Part shown: positions 5,664 to 8,387 of the stretch, in pieces
Layout: each line of letters opens with the position of its first letter
Position numbering within the stretch: the first letter of the stretch is position 1
NCBI GenBank assembly: GCA_018882825.1
Contig: VERC01000093.1
Location: forward strand, 1-8,387
Direction of reading: 5' to 3'
DNA length: 8,387 bases
Source: Acidimicrobiia bacterium
GTDB lineage: Bacteria > Actinomycetota > Acidimicrobiia > Acidimicrobiales > Acidimicrobilacustridaceae
Position numbers and translations under genes: made by a program
Notes under the pieces: model-generated
The model's input: only the letters and a program-made list of their open reading frames with translations
Databases searched by the model: none
Told to the model about the DNA's origin: nothing

Positions 5664-6242
5664 ATGATCGATCCCGCCGTGAAGCGTTGTCTGGGCCAGA
5701 TGATCAAGGGTGTGCAGGTGGTGGCCGCCACCCACGACGGCGTCACCCGGGCGTACACCTCGCACTGGGTGACGCAGGTGTCGTTCGCCGAACCGGTGGT
5801 GATGGCCTCGATCTCACCCAAGCACGACACGTGGCCTCTGATCGAGGCCAGTGGCCGGTTCACGGTGTCGTTGCTGGCCGGCGACCAGATCACCGAGGGT
5901 CAGTACTTCTCGTATCCCGGTCGCAAGTTCCACCACATCGCCACCGAGTTCCTCGACGACAACGACGGGCATCCGATCGTGCCGGGCTGCGTGGCGTGGT
6001 TCACGTGCGAGATCTTCGACCGCATGACGATGATCGACCACGAGCTGGTGTTCGGTCGCATCGTGGCCAATGGCACCGGTCGCCTGGGTGAGCCGCCGCT
6101 GCTGTACTCGAGTCGCCACGGGTGGCGCATCACCGGCGACAAGGCCCGCGAGGCCGGTGTGTCGGTGCGCGACGTGCTGCTCGAGCGGGTGCGCGAGGCC
6201 GGGTTCGACGACGCGGGCGACGACGCCGGAGACGACGAGTGA
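5664..6242 (+). CDS. flavin reductase-like (FMN-binding split-barrel) protein
   Basis: A 192-residue protein of the flavin reductase-like family, which binds FMN in a split beta-barrel and typically passes electrons from NAD(P)H to flavin for a partner oxygenase, although many members have unknown roles. The domain spans about residues 8-155. It includes an early GVQVVAAT strand, TSHWVTQVSFAEPVVMASISPKH (33-54) with the usual V-S-F-x-x-P-x-V pattern, and SGRFTVSLLAGDQ (63-75). I chose the ATG at 5664 because it gives the family's usual N terminus; a GTG two codons upstream and an open frame from 5619 are less likely. The C terminus ends in a repeated acidic tail, DDAGDDAGDDE, whose coding region holds the ribosome binding site of the next gene. 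The two genes overlap by GTGA. No oxygenase is nearby to name the pathway. Confidence 0.85.
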   Translation: MIDPAVKRCLGQMIKGVQVVAATHDGVTRAYTSHWVTQVSFAEPVVMASISPKHDTWPLIEASGRFTVSLLAGDQITEGQYFSYPGRKFHHIATEFLDDNDGHPIVPGCVAWFTCEIFDRMTMIDHELVFGRIVANGTGRLGEPPLLYSSRHGWRITGDKAREAGVSVRDVLLERVREAGFDDAGDDAGDDE

Positions 6243-6625
6243 CCATCCCGTTCGCCGAACGTCCGCCGGTGGAGCGCGATGTGCACACCGACGAGTTGCC
6301 ACCGCTGCCCCAGCGCGACTCGCGCATCGACGCCTCGCGCTGGATCGAGGCGCCCGAGATCGTCCGCACCCTCGGCGACGACCTCGATCCCGCCGATGGC
6401 GCCACCGAGGCCGGATTCCTGCGACGGATCGGGCCGTGGCTCTTGTGGCGGGCCGGTCCGCCCAGTGGCGCCGATGCCCGCTACGCGGCGGTGCACGCCG
6501 ACGATCTGACCCGGATCTCCACGTTCCGACTGTTCCCCGACGGTTCCGGCTCCGGGATCGGACCCGACGGGGTCGAGCACACCCGGTTCCGCAGCTGGAA
6601 AGAGGCCCTGCGCGACGCCGGGTGA
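6239..6625 (+). CDS. conserved-looking protein of unknown function, coupled to the flavin reductase gene
   Basis: I do not recognise a characterised family. The 128-residue product starts at a GTG overlapping the previous stop (GTGA), with GGAG seven bases upstream (6228-6231), so it is very likely translated with the flavin reductase. The N-terminal third is polar and probably extended (ERPPVERD, ELPPLPQRD). The rest looks folded: RWIEAPEIVRTLGDD, then LRRIGPWLLWRAGPPSGADARYAAV, then STFRLFPDGSGSGIGPDG, and HTRFRSWKEALRDAG at the C terminus. There is no signal peptide, no membrane segment and no Cys. Third positions are strongly G+C-rich, like the neighbouring chromosomal genes, which supports a real native gene. 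The coupling hints at a shared pathway but does not reveal it. Confidence 0.75.
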   Translation: MTIPFAERPPVERDVHTDELPPLPQRDSRIDASRWIEAPEIVRTLGDDLDPADGATEAGFLRRIGPWLLWRAGPPSGADARYAAVHADDLTRISTFRLFPDGSGSGIGPDGVEHTRFRSWKEALRDAG

Positions 6626-6671
6626 ACGGCCTCATCACTACCTGATGCGCAAACGTGCGAAGCTTCAAGCC

Positions 6672-7601
6672 ATGGCGGTGACTCCTGTCGATGACGACTG
6701 GCTCGTTCGGCAGGCTGCATTCCGCTTCGTTGAAGAGAGCTCGGAGTCGAACGGTGGGGTCATTCACTTCTCGACTCTTCAGTCTGGCTTCGAGTTCATG
6801 GGGAACCGCATCACACTCGCGGGAATGAGGGGGATTTGGACTCCCCGAGTTGGAACCGCAGGCCCGATCTCTATTCGCACCAGCGCTCGCGACCCATACG
6901 GAGATGAGATCGACGAACGTGGTCTGCTCGAATACCACTACTTCATCGACTCGAAGCGGCCTCGCGAGGAATCCTTCGGGCATCGGGATAATGCCGGTCT
7001 ACGCCGGCTGATGGAGCAGGGTCGACCGCTGATCTATCTGCAGTCAGTGGGCGATGGCTTCTACGCTCCGATCTGGCCAATGGTGATTGTCGATGACGAC
7101 CCGATGAATCATCGATTCAAGATGGCATGCGAGGACATCAACGCGCTGGCACCCGGACTTGCACCGTCACAGCTAGACGAAGCTCGACGCGCCTACGTCA
7201 CAAGAGTCGCAATGGTTCGCCTTCACCAGGCGGGGTTCCGTAACAAAGTGCTTGCTGCATATCGGAATCGCTGCACCATCTGTCGGCTCAAACATCCGGA
7301 GTTGCTGGATGCAGCACATATCGTTCCGGATAAGCATGAGCTCGGTGATCCAGTGGTTCCGAATGGACTGTCGATGTGCAAGATCCATCATGCGGCTTTC
7401 GACGCCAACATCATCGGAATCCGTCCTGATCTTGTTCTGGAAGTGAAGACCGAGGTGCTCCAGGAAGTTGATGGTCCAATGTTGCGATTCGGAATCCAGG
7501 AAACGCATGGCACCATATTGGTTGCGCCCAACCGCGTCGTCGATAGACCCGACCCGATTCGTCTTGAGATCAGGTACGAGCAATTCCGGAGTGCTGGTTG
7601 A
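6672..7601 (+). CDS. HNH endonuclease, COG3440-type predicted restriction enzyme
   Basis: A 309-residue two-domain protein. The N-terminal domain (to about residue 150) has the pattern GFEFMGNRITLAGMRGIW, GLLEYHYF, HRDNAGLRRLMEQGRPLIYL and FYAPIWPMVI, as I recall it in COG3440 predicted restriction endonucleases, where it probably recognises the target. The C-terminal HNH domain carries C201-x2-C204, H216 in DAAHIVP, N231 in VPNGLSMC, C236 and H239-H240 in KIHHAAFD, so the catalytic set looks intact. The DGPMLRFGIQETHG segment that follows is also typical. I prefer the ATG at 6672; an in-frame ATG at 6645 would add nine basic residues, and neither has a clear ribosome binding site. By hand count about a third of its first hundred codons end in A or T, far more than in the flanking genes, suggesting transfer. 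A role against foreign or modified DNA is inferred. Confidence 0.85.
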   Translation: MAVTPVDDDWLVRQAAFRFVEESSESNGGVIHFSTLQSGFEFMGNRITLAGMRGIWTPRVGTAGPISIRTSARDPYGDEIDERGLLEYHYFIDSKRPREESFGHRDNAGLRRLMEQGRPLIYLQSVGDGFYAPIWPMVIVDDDPMNHRFKMACEDINALAPGLAPSQLDEARRAYVTRVAMVRLHQAGFRNKVLAAYRNRCTICRLKHPELLDAAHIVPDKHELGDPVVPNGLSMCKIHHAAFDANIIGIRPDLVLEVKTEVLQEVDGPMLRFGIQETHGTILVAPNRVVDRPDPIRLEIRYEQFRSAG

Positions 7602-7627
7602 GGCCCGGACAGGTCCAAGCCCGTCGG

Positions 7628-7633
7628 TAGTGT
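7628..7633 (+). promoter_or_regulatory. probable leaderless -10 box of the methyltransferase gene
   Basis: TAGTGT matches TANNNT and lies exactly seven bases before the GTG at 7641, as expected for a transcript that begins at its start codon. No ribosome binding site precedes the GTG. No clear -35 box is visible, and the 39 bases after the HNH gene hold no convincing terminator. Confidence 0.45.
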
Positions 7634-7640
7634 CCGTGGC

Positions 7641-8387
7641 GTGAACGAACGCACGCCGGCGAACCGGGCCCAGGCCGACTACTGGACGACCGAGGGCGGT
7701 CCCAGTTGGGTGCGGCACGAGCGGATGTACGAACGCATGCTGGCCCCGTTCGACGACGCGCTCCTCGCCGCCGTCAACCCCACCGACCGAACCACGGTTC
7801 TCGACATCGGCTGCGGATTCGGGGCCACCTCGCTCGCCTTCGCCGCCCGCGGTGCGACTGTGCGCGGTGTCGACTTGTCACCGCCCATGATCGACCGGGC
7901 CCGCCAGCGGGCCGGCACGGCGACGGTCGACTTCGCCGTCGCCGACGTGCAGACCGACGATCTCGGCGGACCGCACGACGCAGTGATCAGCCGCTTCGGG
8001 GTGATGTTCTTCGACGATCCGGTGCAGGCCTTCACCAACATGGCGTCGGCCACCGCACCCGGGGGTCGGCTGGCCTTCGTGTGCTGGCAGCCGATGGAGG
8101 CGAATCCGTGGATGACCCTGCCGTCGCAGGTGGTCCGGGGTCTGCTCGACGAACCACCCCCGGCGCCGTCGGGTCCCATGCCCGGCCCGAACCCGTTCGC
8201 CTTCGGTGACGCCGACCACGTGCGCACCATCCTCGATGCTGCGGGTTGGAACCCGATCGACATCGCCTCGTGCACACCGACCATCGACATGGGTGGTGAC
8301 GACGGTGTTGCCGGTGCGGTGGCCCAGGCCCTCAACGGCAGCGCGGTGAAACTGCTGCTGGCCGCCGGCGACGAATCGGTGCGCGCC
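7641..8387 (+). CDS. class I SAM-dependent methyltransferase, 3' end outside window
   Basis: The frame is open from the GTG at 7641 to the window edge, giving 249 residues. It is a Rossmann-fold methyltransferase of the Methyltransf_11/25 type. Motif I is VLDIGCGFGATSLAFA (D55, G57, G59, G61), the second strand ends in GVDLS (D78, expected to bind the SAM ribose), then VDFAVADVQ, DAVISRFGVMFFDDP and APGGRLAFVCWQP. The N-terminal segment (ADYWTTEGGPSWVRHERMYERMLAPF) is typical of a common actinobacterial subfamily of about 270-280 residues, so only the last few tens of residues should be missing. These enzymes act mostly on small molecules, so the substrate cannot be named. It has none of the NPPY or PC motifs of DNA methyltransferases and is not an evident partner of the HNH enzyme. 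Its G+C-rich codon use matches the chromosomal background. Confidence 0.9.
   Translation, partial: MNERTPANRAQADYWTTEGGPSWVRHERMYERMLAPFDDALLAAVNPTDRTTVLDIGCGFGATSLAFAARGATVRGVDLSPPMIDRARQRAGTATVDFAVADVQTDDLGGPHDAVISRFGVMFFDDPVQAFTNMASATAPGGRLAFVCWQPMEANPWMTLPSQVVRGLLDEPPPAPSGPMPGPNPFAFGDADHVRTILDAAGWNPIDIASCTPTIDMGGDDGVAGAVAQALNGSAVKLLLAAGDESVRA

Noticed and set aside
5814..6983. 389-codon open frame on the minus strand across the flavin reductase, 6239 and HNH genes
   Set aside because: It crosses three supported plus-strand genes, is extremely Arg-rich and shows no domain, so it is a composition artefact.
6672..8387. HNH enzyme and methyltransferase as a restriction-modification pair
   Set aside because: The methyltransferase has small-molecule family features, no DNA methyltransferase motifs, its own likely promoter and native codon use unlike the HNH gene.

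Overview
The window is G+C-rich, densely packed bacterial chromosome. Most genes use G or C in nearly every third codon position, GTG starts are common, and several genes appear to lack a leader with a ribosome binding site. This points to an actinobacterium; the wording of the ABC proteins fits Acidimicrobiia or related lineages, but I cannot fix the genus from the sequence.

Layout, left to right. (1) Bases 1-3595 hold a two-gene operon for a heterodimeric type IV ABC exporter. The first subunit is cut at its N terminus by the window edge, and the two genes overlap by ATGA. Their ATPase motifs are complementary: one composite ATP site is intact and the other degenerate. (2) Bases 3596-4538 hold a CspA-family cold-shock protein with a small hairpin in its leader, a strong 12-bp stem-loop after it, and a small NYN/PIN-like predicted nuclease with a strong ribosome binding site. 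(3) Bases 4491-5571, minus strand, hold a two-gene module: a winged-helix plus nucleotidyltransferase (MNT) protein overlapping a HEPN-domain protein. This is the architecture of MNT/HEPN toxin-antitoxin systems. Its promoter looks leaderless, and two adjacent inverted repeats cover the -10 box and the start codon. The HEPN gene overlaps the NYN gene tail to tail. (4) Bases 5664-6625, plus strand, hold a flavin reductase-like protein translationally coupled to a 128-residue protein of unknown function. (5) Bases 6672-7601 hold a COG3440-type HNH endonuclease with clearly lower third-position G+C than its neighbours, which suggests horizontal acquisition. (6) Bases 7641-8387 hold a class I SAM-dependent methyltransferase running off the right edge, apparently leaderless.

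The exporter, the flavin reductase pair and the methyltransferase look like ordinary chromosomal genes. The MNT/HEPN pair and the HNH nuclease look like small inserted defence or stress modules. I found no tRNA, rRNA, insertion sequence or CRISPR array, and no gene-free stretch over 300 bases. I do not see a wholly new multi-gene system. The most interesting parts are the MNT/HEPN module with its apparent self-regulating promoter, its overlap with a second predicted RNase, and the lone HNH enzyme.
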